Positions 1 through 6,721 of a stretch of DNA of 6,971 bases are shown here, piece after piece (within the stretch, counting starts at the first letter, position 1; each line of letters starts with the position of its first letter). The position numbers and the translations under genes are program-made. Source of the DNA: FEN-1297 sp964618785. Its GTDB lineage: Bacteria; Bacteroidota; Ignavibacteria; Ignavibacteriales; Ignavibacteriaceae. Location: NCBI GenBank assembly GCA_964618785.1, contig CAZUCY010000167.1, forward strand, positions 1-6,971, given 5' to 3'. The notes below the pieces were generated by a model. It was not told where the DNA came from and made no database searches. It saw only the letters and a list, made by a program, of their open reading frames with translations.

Positions 1-2089
1 CAGGTAAATAATAATCATCTTCGTGAGTGGCTGAAAGCGCATGACCGTTAGTACTCGTGGGGAAAGGAATTGATAGTGTATACCAGCCATTTAAATCATC
101 ATTGACTTTCTCATAACGTACGCCGGGAATAAAAGTAATCATATTGCCTAAATCTAATTCCCCCATTAAATATGTACCAAAATATTTTTCACTGAATTTA
201 TAATTATTTTCCTGCTCCCCATTGAAATCGGGTCTTAACAGCATTTGCGCACTTGTTCCTATGTTCGGATGCGCCCAATAATATTGTGACCAGGTTGCAT
301 ACCAATCCATAAGTTGATTTAACCGGTTAAAGCTGGGATACCATCCAAAATTATATTGCCCTCCCAGGAAATTATTAAGATTACCGTTTTGAAATCCATT
401 TGCCGTTAAAGCCCTGTCTATTACATCAACCCATGAGAAATATTTTGTAATTGTATCGCCAAATTGGGGAAAATTCTGAGGTTCTAATCCTTCATAATAA
501 TCTGCATAATATCTTGTCTTATCTTCGCTTTTATATTTAGCGCCAAACTTGATATACCCCGATATATCATTGCCAAGCTGTAAATTAATTTTTGCATCAA
601 AATATGGTGTTACAAGTCGATCCATATCATTCTCGGATGAAACACCGACATTTCCTACTATAGTATTTTGTAAAGCCGCTACTGTCGAAAGGTTGCTGTT
701 TACTGCATTAACAATTGTTCCCAAAGGTAAACTTCTGTTCGATGTATCGGTATATGCCGATGGTACTCCGCCTGCGTATGTAAAGTTCCAGGTTCTATAG
801 TCAGGTGTATAAATATGTGTCTGGGAAAAAGCAACACCGTATGATAAATCAACAGAACCAAATTTATTTTCTCCCTTCAATGAACTCATATACAATTCAT
901 TACTGGCGCCCAGGTCTTGAGCAAATAAATCAGTTACAGTACGATTTTGATCATGTAAATCAAATCCTTTTAAAACACCCGTAAAATCCTGCGATGAATG
1001 AGAATAAAAGTTAGTAAAAACAAGTTTGGAATCCGTTCCGTATTTATAATCCAGAACTAAGGTTCCCGATGATCTGTAATTAATTCTGGTATTATCACTT
1101 AAGTTGATATCGTTAGCATATAACGGAGGATATTGACCATTTTGTGATACGGCAGAAACTGCGCCAAAATCAGCTGACATTAGTTCATCGCTTCTGTTAA
1201 CCTGTTCGGAACCTAGATCCAGCAAAACTCCAAGTTTATTATTAAAAAACCTGTCGCTTAAATTTGCCTGTACTTTAAAATTGTTATAATAATCATTTAA
1301 ATGATTATAACCTCCCTGAGCCATTAAATTAGTGTGAAAACCTTCAGGAGCTTCATTCAGTTTTAAGTTAATTGAGCCTGCTGTTGCATTACCATCCATA
1401 TCCGGAGTCAGTGATTTATATACTTCAACACCCTGTAAAACATATTGAGAAATGCCGGATATGTCGGTACTTCTGTTGGTAGAATTTGTAGAAGGGACCT
1501 GAATACCATCGATAGTTATTTCACTATATTTAGGGTCTAATCCCCGTATTACAACATTAGTGCCTTCACCGCCGCTCCTTATCAGTGAAATACCAGGAAG
1601 ACGCCCTATTGCTTCGGCTGCATTTGCATCCGGGTTTTCCTGCAACCGGTCAGGCGCTACAATATTAACTATAGTTTTAGAATTAATTTGCTCATTGATT
1701 GCCTCCATTTGACCCATTCTCTGGGTGGTACTGATAACTTCCTTTCCAAGGATTGAGCTTTCTTCCAATGCTACATTTATTTTTGTCGACTTGTCGGGCT
1801 TGATAACTACATCTATTGTTTTCGTTTCATAACCAATATAAGAGACTTTAATTTGCCTGTTTCCCGCGACAACATTCCGGATAATAAAATTTCCGTCAAT
1901 ATCCGCTGCTGTTCCGTTATTAGTTCCAGCAATCAAAACGCTTGCATAAGGAAGCGCAGCTTTGGTATCAGCCGCTGTGATAGTCCCCCTCAGAGAACCC
2001 GTTTGATTATCCTGCGGAAAAATATAACCTGTCAATGAGCAAATAATCAGAAGAAATAAGACAAGCCCCGATAAAGTAAAAATTTTCAT
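1..2089 (-). CDS. TonB-dependent receptor with carboxypeptidase-regulatory-like domain (partial, C-terminus off the left edge)
   Basis: Outer-membrane active transporter, driven by TonB, for a ligand that is probably a glycan product given the GH92 neighbour. The frame is open from the ATG at 2089 to the window edge (696 codons), so most of the barrel is present but its end is missing. Residues 1-26 form a signal peptide (MKIFTLSGLVLFLLIICS then a polar region). Residues about 31-108 are a carboxypeptidase-regulatory-like beta-sandwich, with the typical GTNNGTAADIDGNFII and VSYIGYE motifs. Residues about 128-245 are the plug: PDANAAEAIGRLPGISL, then VVIRGLDPKYSEITIDG, then EVYKSLTPDMDGNATAGSIN. 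This plug pattern resembles the TIGR01782-like (Xanthomonas/Caulobacter) receptors and not SusC. The barrel follows from about 250, including PGVRYEKVND near the edge. The start is supported by AGAGGA five bases upstream. It lies 192 bp downstream of the GH92 gene on the same strand. The family is secure; the substrate is unknown. Confidence 0.93.
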   Translation of the reverse strand, partial: MKIFTLSGLVLFLLIICSLTGYIFPQDNQTGSLRGTITAADTKAALPYASVLIAGTNNGTAADIDGNFIIRNVVAGNRQIKVSYIGYETKTIDVVIKPDKSTKINVALEESSILGKEVISTTQRMGQMEAINEQINSKTIVNIVAPDRLQENPDANAAEAIGRLPGISLIRSGGEGTNVVIRGLDPKYSEITIDGIQVPSTNSTNRSTDISGISQYVLQGVEVYKSLTPDMDGNATAGSINLKLNEAPEGFHTNLMAQGGYNHLNDYYNNFKVQANLSDRFFNNKLGVLLDLGSEQVNRSDELMSADFGAVSAVSQNGQYPPLYANDINLSDNTRINYRSSGTLVLDYKYGTDSKLVFTNFYSHSSQDFTGVLKGFDLHDQNRTVTDLFAQDLGASNELYMSSLKGENKFGSVDLSYGVAFSQTHIYTPDYRTWNFTYAGGVPSAYTDTSNRSLPLGTIVNAVNSNLSTVAALQNTIVGNVGVSSENDMDRLVTPYFDAKINLQLGNDISGYIKFGAKYKSEDKTRYYADYYEGLEPQNFPQFGDTITKYFSWVDVIDRALTANGFQNGNLNNFLGGQYNFGWYPSFNRLNQLMDWYATWSQYYWAHPNIGTSAQMLLRPDFNGEQENNYKFSEKYFGTYLMGELDLGNMITFIPGVRYEKVNDDLNGWYTLSIPFPTSTNGHALSATHEDDYYLP

Positions 2090-2094
2090 ACTAA

Positions 2095-2100
2095 TCCTCT
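2095..2100 (-). promoter_or_regulatory. Ribosome binding site of the TonB-dependent receptor
   Basis: On the minus strand AGAGGA lies five bases before the ATG at 2089. It is the only purine-rich Shine-Dalgarno-like site seen before the larger genes here, and it supports 2089 as the start, together with the signal peptide that follows directly. Confidence 0.5.
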
Positions 2101-2144
2101 TAAAGAATAAACTATTATAAGTTATAAATAACGATTTATTAAAT

Positions 2145-2176
2145 CTAAATTACCTGAAATATTTTTCAATGTACAA
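2145..2176 (-). promoter_or_regulatory. Possible promoter of the TonB-dependent receptor
   Basis: In the 192-bp gap after the GH92 gene, the minus strand has TTG (2174-2176), 21 bases, then TAATTTAG (2145-2152). This is close to the Bacteroidota promoter pattern of TTG about 20 bases before TAnnTTTG. The same stretch also reads as TTGTAC, 18 bases, TAATTT. It would give the receptor its own transcript with a leader of about 50 bases. In such AT-rich DNA chance matches are common. No clear terminator hairpin was seen between the two genes, so read-through from GH92 is equally possible. Confidence 0.25.
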
Positions 2177-2281
2177 TTAATTGGCTTGATAGTTCCAGCA
2201 TTACAGACGTAAAATTAGTTTTATTTGATATAGGCGCTTTTTTCATAATAATTTCACTTAAAGATATATTAAAATTACTCC

Positions 2282-4624
2282 TTAATATGATGGTGGTAAG
2301 GTTCCATCATAGCCCCATTTTGTAGGCTCGGGACTCATGTTAAAATTAAATACTGCGCCATTTTGAATATCATTGTGTCTAAACCAATCTTGTTTAAGCT
2401 TTTTTCCATTTAAAGTTATTGTTTTAACGTATTTATTTTCCATAGAAGCATTATTTCCATATATCACTATTTTCTTTCCGTTTTCCATTTGAACTGTTAC
2501 TTTTTTATAATTAGGTCCGTAGATTAAATAAACATCCTGCCCGGCTACCGGAAAAAAGCCAAGTTTTGAAAAAATAAACCATGAACTCATTGCTCCGGAA
2601 TCTTCATCACCAGGATAATTACTTCTTGAATATTTAGTAGTTGAAACATACCTTACATACTTTGAAGTAAGATCGGGGCGCGAAGCATAATTGAAAAGGA
2701 AGGGAATTAAAAAGACCGGTTCGTTATCTAAAGTTAATTCATTTGCTACATAATAATCCAAACGTTTTACAAACGTAGAATCACCGCCCATAAGTTGAAT
2801 CAGTTTGCTCATTTGATGAGGAACAAAATAGGAATACTGCCAACTGTTGCCTTCATAAAAATATTTGCTGAAAGAACCATCAGGGTCGTCGGAAGGGTCT
2901 ATAATATCAGGGCTACCATTTGTATCTTTAGCCATAATAAAACCGCTGAAACCTTTACTTGAAGAATTCGGAGCCCAAAGAGTAATCCAGTTAGCGCTTC
3001 TATTTAAAAACCTGTTTTTATCATTAGTAAAACCAAGACCTCCTGCGACTTCCGATGCACAAAAATCGTTGTATGCAAATTCCAATGTTTTTGATACTGA
3101 GGCATAAGCCATTTTTGGTAATGTATTAATAGGCACCCAGCCGCGGTCATTATCTCTATAATAAGGTGTTCTTCCGGATATTGTTGCATGACTTTTAAGC
3201 AATTTATATGCATCTATCCAGTTAATGCCTTTAACTCCTTTTGTAAAAGCATCGGCAACAACAATATCTACATCATCTCCACCCTGGACCATATCACCCA
3301 GTCCGCACAAGAATGCATCAGATGCATAACCAAAATGTCTATATTGTTCAATAAACGAGTTTACATTATCTCTGACAACACTTTCCTTGATAAGGGTAAG
3401 CAATGGAAATTCAGAACGGAACATGTCAAGGACACAAAGTTTATCATCATAATAGGGACCGGAATAATTCCACGGGCAATCACCGGTCCGGTTTTTAGGA
3501 GAAATGAAAGAATGATATAAAGCAGTATAAAACATTGTTTTCTGATCATCTGAAATAGTATTATCATCAATCAGTATAGTACTTAATGCTTTGTTCCATA
3601 ATTTTGCAGCATCGGCTTTTACTAAATCAAAATCCCAACCGGTTATTTCATTTTTCAAAAATTTCGTGGCATTCTCAATGCTCTTTGTCGATATAGCAAC
3701 TTTTAAGTATACTTTTTCATTTGATGTTGTATTAAATTTCAGAAAACATCCAACTCCGTCGCCGGAGATTGTATCGGCATCATTATAAATTTCTTTTTTA
3801 ATGTTGTTGAACGTTCCGTACTTCAGAACAGGTTTGCTGAATTCAATTGCATAGTAAATAATTCCATGTGCAAAATACCATCCATCGTTTATTTCCAGAG
3901 CCCCTGTAATGATATTATTCTTTATATCATACTTAACAGTAGAATAATTCGCATTACCCCACAAAGCAGACGAGGGATATATAACCATACTTGCTTCACC
4001 ATCTTTGGTTTCAGGATAAGTAAGCCGGTAAATTGACGAATATTGAGCTGATGTAATTTCTGTTTTAATACCATAACGAGTAAGTTCCACAGAATAATAA
4101 TCAGGGCGGCATATTTCATTGGCTTTCTTAGAATCATGGTCCGTAAATTTATTTTGTTCATTGCCAAAGCATGATAGACCTGTTTGCGGGGATATTAACA
4201 ACTTAACATACTTATACACACTGCCTGTATTAATATTTGTAAAACCTGATATTTTTTCTTCGGGGTTATACCCGGTTGATGATTGAAAACTCCTGGTATC
4301 GGCAGTACGCGGACATGGACGTATGGAACCAAATGGTAAAGATACACCAAACGAACATTTGCCTACGTCGATTCCAATATTTTCATCTACGTATTTTATA
4401 AGATCTCTCACTTCGAATTTAGATTCAGATTTGTTTGTATCTCTCATTGTTGAAGAGTAACCTGAATTATTTGATTGCTGAGTAATTGCCTTGCATACAA
4501 TATTATTTGAAAGTTCAACACTATTAAAACACAAAGCTAATAAGACAATAACTCCTCCTTTCATAAGAAATGAAGAAATATAGTGTTTCAATATCTTATT
4601 ATTGCAACCGGAGGAATTGTTCAT
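2282..4624 (-). CDS. Family GH92 glycoside hydrolase (alpha-mannosidase-like), exported
   Basis: GH92 enzymes are calcium-dependent inverting exo-alpha-mannosidases that act on mannans and N-glycans. The product is 780 residues, a normal GH92 length. A hydrophobic stretch at about 22-35 (GGVIVLLALCF) is a Sec-type export signal. The cysteine there is preceded by L, so a lipoprotein is unlikely. The N-terminal beta-sandwich begins at about 77 (KYVDENIGIDVGKCSFGVSLPFGS). The C-terminal helical barrel includes FYTALYHSF (365-373), SEFPLLTLI (404-412), VSKTLEFAYNDF (510-521), YEGNSWQYSYFVPHQ (590-604), DNEPVFLIPFLFNYA (633-647) and PGDEDSGAMSSWFIFSKLGFFP (671-692). From family knowledge, E591 of EGNSWQY is the expected catalytic acid and D673/D675 of GDED the expected base pair. 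The usual SGTG and HGNEPSHH patterns are altered, so linkage specificity may differ from a classical alpha-1,2-mannosidase. The start at 4624 has no clear Shine-Dalgarno site. The ATG at 4564 (M21) would also give a good signal peptide and may be the true start. Confidence 0.93.
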   Translation of the reverse strand: MNNSSGCNNKILKHYISSFLMKGGVIVLLALCFNSVELSNNIVCKAITQQSNNSGYSSTMRDTNKSESKFEVRDLIKYVDENIGIDVGKCSFGVSLPFGSIRPCPRTADTRSFQSSTGYNPEEKISGFTNINTGSVYKYVKLLISPQTGLSCFGNEQNKFTDHDSKKANEICRPDYYSVELTRYGIKTEITSAQYSSIYRLTYPETKDGEASMVIYPSSALWGNANYSTVKYDIKNNIITGALEINDGWYFAHGIIYYAIEFSKPVLKYGTFNNIKKEIYNDADTISGDGVGCFLKFNTTSNEKVYLKVAISTKSIENATKFLKNEITGWDFDLVKADAAKLWNKALSTILIDDNTISDDQKTMFYTALYHSFISPKNRTGDCPWNYSGPYYDDKLCVLDMFRSEFPLLTLIKESVVRDNVNSFIEQYRHFGYASDAFLCGLGDMVQGGDDVDIVVADAFTKGVKGINWIDAYKLLKSHATISGRTPYYRDNDRGWVPINTLPKMAYASVSKTLEFAYNDFCASEVAGGLGFTNDKNRFLNRSANWITLWAPNSSSKGFSGFIMAKDTNGSPDIIDPSDDPDGSFSKYFYEGNSWQYSYFVPHQMSKLIQLMGGDSTFVKRLDYYVANELTLDNEPVFLIPFLFNYASRPDLTSKYVRYVSTTKYSRSNYPGDEDSGAMSSWFIFSKLGFFPVAGQDVYLIYGPNYKKVTVQMENGKKIVIYGNNASMENKYVKTITLNGKKLKQDWFRHNDIQNGAVFNFNMSPEPTKWGYDGTLPPSY

Positions 4625-4652
4625 TTAATCGTCATTTTTTTTCTAAGCACTT

Positions 4653-4681
4653 ATTAATTTGGATTTTGCATTTTTTCTCAA
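4653..4681 (-). promoter_or_regulatory. Possible promoter of the GH92 gene
   Basis: On the minus strand TTGAGA (4676-4681) is followed after 17 bases by ATTAAT (4653-4658), giving 5 of 6 and 4 of 6 matches to the sigma-70 consensus. Transcription would begin about 20 bases before the ATG at 4624. The match is modest and the region is AT-rich, so this is only a candidate. Confidence 0.22.
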
Positions 4682-4698
4682 TGGACAACAAAATTAAA

Positions 4699-4986
4699 TT
4701 AGTCCATATGAAGTACTTTATTAATAGGCACGGAAACAGTTGAATAGTCAAAATTAGTTTTCATTAGAACCGTCATGTAATTAAACCATTTATATACGGG
4801 GAAAAATGCGGCATCTTTCAGGGTTACTATATTCAGTGTTTCTCTCTTTACATTTATAATTCTATAATGCGTATATTTAATAGCTTTAATTCTGTCAAAC
4901 AATGAAGTAACATTTATGATAAAAATTATTAACCGGGATAGTAAGTTTTTGCTTAATGCTTTTCGAAATCCATTAAGTAAATTCAC
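4699..4986 (-). CDS. Doubtful hypothetical protein, 95 residues
   Basis: The reading frame opens with GTG at 4986 and ends with TAA at 4699, 74 bp before the GH92 start on the same strand. I do not recognise a family. Its first part (LNGFRKALSK, then the hydrophobic LLSRLIIFIINV) is the direct translation of the hairpin repeat at 4952-4977, which also occurs twice outside any ORF. The C-terminal half (KDAAFFPVYKWFNYMTVLM, TNFDYSTVSVPINKVLHMD) has a more protein-like mix of residues. No Shine-Dalgarno site precedes the GTG. It could be a chance frame, a short real protein with a later start, or the tail of a decayed gene. Confidence 0.25.
   Translation of the reverse strand: MNLLNGFRKALSKNLLSRLIIFIINVTSLFDRIKAIKYTHYRIINVKRETLNIVTLKDAAFFPVYKWFNYMTVLMKTNFDYSTVSVPINKVLHMD
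4952..4977. repeat. Hairpin repeat, copy 1 of 3 (26 nt)
   Basis: Arms CTTAATG and CATTAAG pair perfectly over seven bases around an interior of CTTTTCGAAATC. It is the same length and layout as the copies at 5052 and 5559, all read in the same orientation. A run of nine T followed by ATCA begins 12 bases after it, and the ACAGCTTCGCC motif begins 28 bases after it. It overlaps the start of the doubtful 95-codon ORF. Confidence 0.7.
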
Positions 4987-5005
4987 AATTTTTTTTTATC
5001 ATATC

Positions 5006-5028
5006 ACAGCTTCGCCAAATAAGTCACA
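5006..5028. repeat. ACAGCTTCGCC-N5-AGYCACA motif, copy 1 of 2
   Basis: ACAGCTTCGCC at 5006-5016, five bases, then AGTCACA at 5022-5028. The second copy is at 5611-5633 with the identical 11-mer, the same five-base gap and AGCCACA. Both lie 26-28 bases after a hairpin repeat copy, so hairpin and motif seem to form a unit of about 75-77 nt. Its function is unknown. Confidence 0.6.
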
Positions 5029-5051
5029 ATAAATCATTTATTAAATTTTGC

Positions 5052-5077
5052 CTTAAAGGTTTTCGCAAACCATTAAG
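5052..5077. repeat. Hairpin repeat, copy 2 of 3 (26 nt)
   Basis: This is the best-folding copy: CTTAA, an A-A mismatch, then GGTTT pairs with AAACC, closing on the loop TCGC, with TTAAG as the outer arm. It starts exactly 100 bases after copy 1. It is followed by a small CGA/TCG inverted pair and a six-T run at about 5091, so it could act as a weak terminator on the plus strand. Unlike the other two copies it has no ACAGCTTCGCC motif after it. Confidence 0.7.
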
Positions 5078-5234
5078 CGAAATATATCGTTTTTTATTAA
5101 TCATTGTCAAGAAAAATATTTTTTTTTATCAAAAGCAAATTAAATGCCATAAACCATCAAAACCTTTTTTAGTCTTTAATCAATATTTTTAATTGGCGTC
5201 AAAAGATATTGTTATCAGGAATAATTAACTTACC

Positions 5235-5381
5235 TTACACAGAATAAAATAAGCTGCTGTTTAGTACAAAACTACCATAGTCATATGTTTGCCGGCAATG
5301 AAAGCTGAGAGTGATATTATTAAGAGCAATTAAAGCTTCATCAGTATTAACACCAATTGCAATATATTCCTCTTTTGTCAT
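5235..5381 (-). pseudogene. 48-residue ORF, possible remnant of a transposase N-terminus
   Basis: ATG at 5381, TAA at 5235. The start MTKEEYIAIGVNTDEALIAL, followed later by TYDYGSFV, reminds me of the N-termini of some Bacteroidota transposase proteins that begin M-K/T-KEEYI, then EAL..L, then YDYEK.F. This is from memory and unverified. If right, it is a decayed fragment, because the frame stops after 48 codons and no continuation is seen downstream on that strand. No Shine-Dalgarno site precedes it. The alternative is a chance ORF. The annotation rests only on this short resemblance. Confidence 0.25.
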
Positions 5382-5486
5382 TTGATATTAATTTTCTATT
5401 GTTTGTGAATTTTTCATATTCAAATTTTCTTGATAAAAGAAAGTCAAAGTATGTTTTTTTAGTCAGATACTATTGAACGATTATGC

Positions 5487-5515
5487 TTGACAATTGAAAA
5501 GTGTTTTGGGATAAG
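5487..5515 (+). promoter_or_regulatory. Candidate sigma-70-type promoter upstream of the AraC regulator
   Basis: A perfect TTGACA (5487-5492) is followed by exactly 17 bases and GATAAG (5510-5515, 4 of 6 to TATAAT). An alternative -10 is TAAGAT at 5512 with 19 bases of spacing. If it drives the regulator, the mRNA would have a leader of about 220 bases that contains hairpin copy 3 and the second ACAGCTTCGCC motif. It could instead start a short noncoding transcript. Confidence 0.3.
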
Positions 5516-5558
5516 ATTTAAATAATTGAGTAACAAAAAATATTAATTAATTTTAAAG

Positions 5559-5584
5559 CTTAAGGCTTTGCGAAATGCTTTAAG
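5559..5584. repeat. Hairpin repeat, copy 3 of 3 (26 nt)
   Basis: Arms CTTAAGGC and GCTTTAAG pair over eight positions, one of them G-T, around an interior of TTTGCGAAAT. Relative to copy 2, the eighth and nineteenth positions are swapped as a pair (G-C in copy 2, C-G here), which keeps the stem. An A-rich tract follows, so it does not look like a plus-strand terminator. The ACAGCTTCGCC motif begins 26 bases after it. Confidence 0.7.
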
Positions 5585-5610
5585 GGAAAAAATAAAAAAA
5601 CACATTAAAT

Positions 5611-5633
5611 ACAGCTTCGCCTGGTGAGCCACA
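5611..5633. repeat. ACAGCTTCGCC-N5-AGYCACA motif, copy 2 of 2
   Basis: ACAGCTTCGCC at 5611-5621, TGGTG, then AGCCACA at 5627-5633. It matches the copy at 5006 in sequence, internal gap, orientation and distance from the preceding hairpin. It lies about 110 bases before the regulator start. Confidence 0.6.
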
Positions 5634-5683
5634 TTATTTGATTTTCAACTTTATTAAAATTACATTAATAACATAGATTAAAG

Positions 5684-5693
5684 CACAATTGTG
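5684..5693. promoter_or_regulatory. Palindrome CACAATTGTG, possible operator
   Basis: A perfect 10-bp inverted repeat 50 bases before the ATG of the AraC regulator. Its position would suit a repressor or autoregulatory site. AraC proteins usually bind direct repeats, and a 10-bp AT-rich palindrome can occur by chance, so the assignment is weak. Confidence 0.2.
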
Positions 5694-5743
5694 ATACATA
5701 TCTATTTTGGCAAATGATATTTGTTTTTTGATAAAAATATTTT

Positions 5744-6634
5744 ATGAATAATCAATACTTTAAATATGTTCATCCCAGTCCGGGAGATTTGGATTGGGGG
5801 GCTGTAACTACGATTGCCGGTTTTACTATAATAGAATCAGGAAAGAATTATCCCCCATCCGGTCATCCGAGGGATTATGATTTCTGTTGGGCAAACGGAA
5901 GAGTACTGCTTGAATACCAGTTAATTTATATTATAAGCGGAGGAGGAACCTTTGAAACAAGGCTCAAGAAATATGAGATAAAACCTGGTGATGTTATAAT
6001 ATTATTTCCCCACCAATGGCATCGATATTCTCCGGATCAAAAAACGGGGTGGACTGAATATTATGTGGGATTTTATGGACCGATTATCGATAATATTTTA
6101 AAGTGCGGTTTTATCGATACAGATGAACCGGTTCTAAATATTGGTGAAGATGAGGTCGTTATACAAATATTTAAAGAGATTCTGAATTTGATTGAAGAGG
6201 AAAAGTCCGGCTACCAGCAGGAAGTTTCAGGTGCGACAATTCATCTACTGGGACACATTCTTAAAATAAGAAAGAATGAAATTTTTAAAGGAGAAAATAC
6301 AGAAAGCATTGTAAAAAAAGCAAAATTTATTATGATTCAAAACTTGACAAGCAATATAAATATAGAAGAAATTGCTGATACATTAGCTGTTGGGTATTCC
6401 AGATTTCGAAAGGTATTTAAGAAATATACCGGGATGTCACCGGCGCATTATCACAATGAGCTGCGGCTTCAAGAAGCTAAAAATATGTTGACCTTTACCG
6501 AAAAATCGATAAAGCAGATTTCTATTGAACTGGGTTATAAATCTACTTTTTATTTTAGCGGATTGTTCAAAGCAAAAACGGGAAAATCACCGAATCAGTT
6601 CAGGAAAGCTTGCCAGATAAAATCCAATCACTAA
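5744..6634 (+). CDS. AraC-family transcriptional regulator, sugar-sensing cupin type
   Basis: A cytoplasmic DNA-binding regulator of 296 residues, the usual AraC size. Residues about 20-165 are the cupin-like ligand-binding domain, with GHPRDYDFCWANGRVLLEYQ, LIYIISGGGTFE, PGDVIILFPHQWHRYSPD and GWTEYYVGF. That arrangement is typical of AraC regulators in carbohydrate loci. Residues about 190-290 are the double helix-turn-helix: the first at IEEIADTLAVGYSRFRKVF (207-225), the second at IKQISIELGYKSTFYFSGLF (256-275), followed by the family signature KTGKSPNQFR (278-287). The start at 5744 has no Shine-Dalgarno site, only an AT-rich leader, but the domain begins soon after it. It faces away from the GH92 gene, about 1.1 kb from it, and is the likely regulator of that gene and the TonB receptor. 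That link and the effector sugar are inferred. Confidence 0.93.
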   Translation: MNNQYFKYVHPSPGDLDWGAVTTIAGFTIIESGKNYPPSGHPRDYDFCWANGRVLLEYQLIYIISGGGTFETRLKKYEIKPGDVIILFPHQWHRYSPDQKTGWTEYYVGFYGPIIDNILKCGFIDTDEPVLNIGEDEVVIQIFKEILNLIEEEKSGYQQEVSGATIHLLGHILKIRKNEIFKGENTESIVKKAKFIMIQNLTSNINIEEIADTLAVGYSRFRKVFKKYTGMSPAHYHNELRLQEAKNMLTFTEKSIKQISIELGYKSTFYFSGLFKAKTGKSPNQFRKACQIKSNH

Positions 6635-6699
6635 TCAGAACCACATCTTACAAAAATAAGTAATTCTGATAATTTCATCTTGCCTCCTTTAAAATTAAA

Positions 6700-6721
6700 A
6701 AGCCGCTCAGTTGAGCGGCTT
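6700..6721 (-). terminator. Rho-independent terminator between convergent genes
   Basis: A perfect hairpin with arms AAGCCGCTC and GAGCGGCTT and a four-base loop. Read on the minus strand it is followed by a T run (TTTTTAATTTT), so it mainly ends the gene entering from the right edge. On the plus strand it is followed only by TAATTAAATAA, making it a weaker stop for the AraC gene, which ends 65 bp before it. Confidence 0.85.

Larger units (their letters stand above)
4987..5743. other. Gene-poor AT-rich intergenic region with repeats
   Basis: About 760 bp between the doubtful 95-codon ORF and the AraC regulator. All frames are short. It holds hairpin copies 2 and 3, both ACAGCTTCGCC motifs, two runs of nine T followed by ATCA (4989-5001 and 5119-5131), the 48-codon ORF, a candidate sigma-70 promoter, and a 10-bp palindrome close to the regulator start. 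Between about 5132 and 5234, and between 5382 and 5486, I see nothing definable. Confidence 0.7.

Noticed and set aside
549..800. Plus-strand 83-codon ORF
   Set aside because: It lies inside the well-supported TonB receptor frame on the other strand and shows no domain or ribosome binding site.
1853..2038. Plus-strand 61-codon ORF
   Set aside because: It is antisense to the conserved carboxypeptidase-regulatory-like domain of the receptor; its composition (rich in C, R and S) is that of a shadow frame.
2865..4167. Several ORFs of 65-110 codons on both strands inside the GH92 gene
   Set aside because: All overlap the continuous GH92 frame, which carries family motifs from end to end.
4989..5131. 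Two runs of nine T followed by ATCA (4989-5001, 5119-5131)
   Set aside because: They sit at different distances from their hairpins (12 and 42 bases) and are low-complexity sequence in AT-rich DNA, so I do not treat them as part of the repeat unit or as terminators.
4952..5584. CRISPR array
   Set aside because: The three 26-nt repeats are spaced 100 and 507 bases apart, differ at several positions, and have no regular spacers or cas genes nearby.
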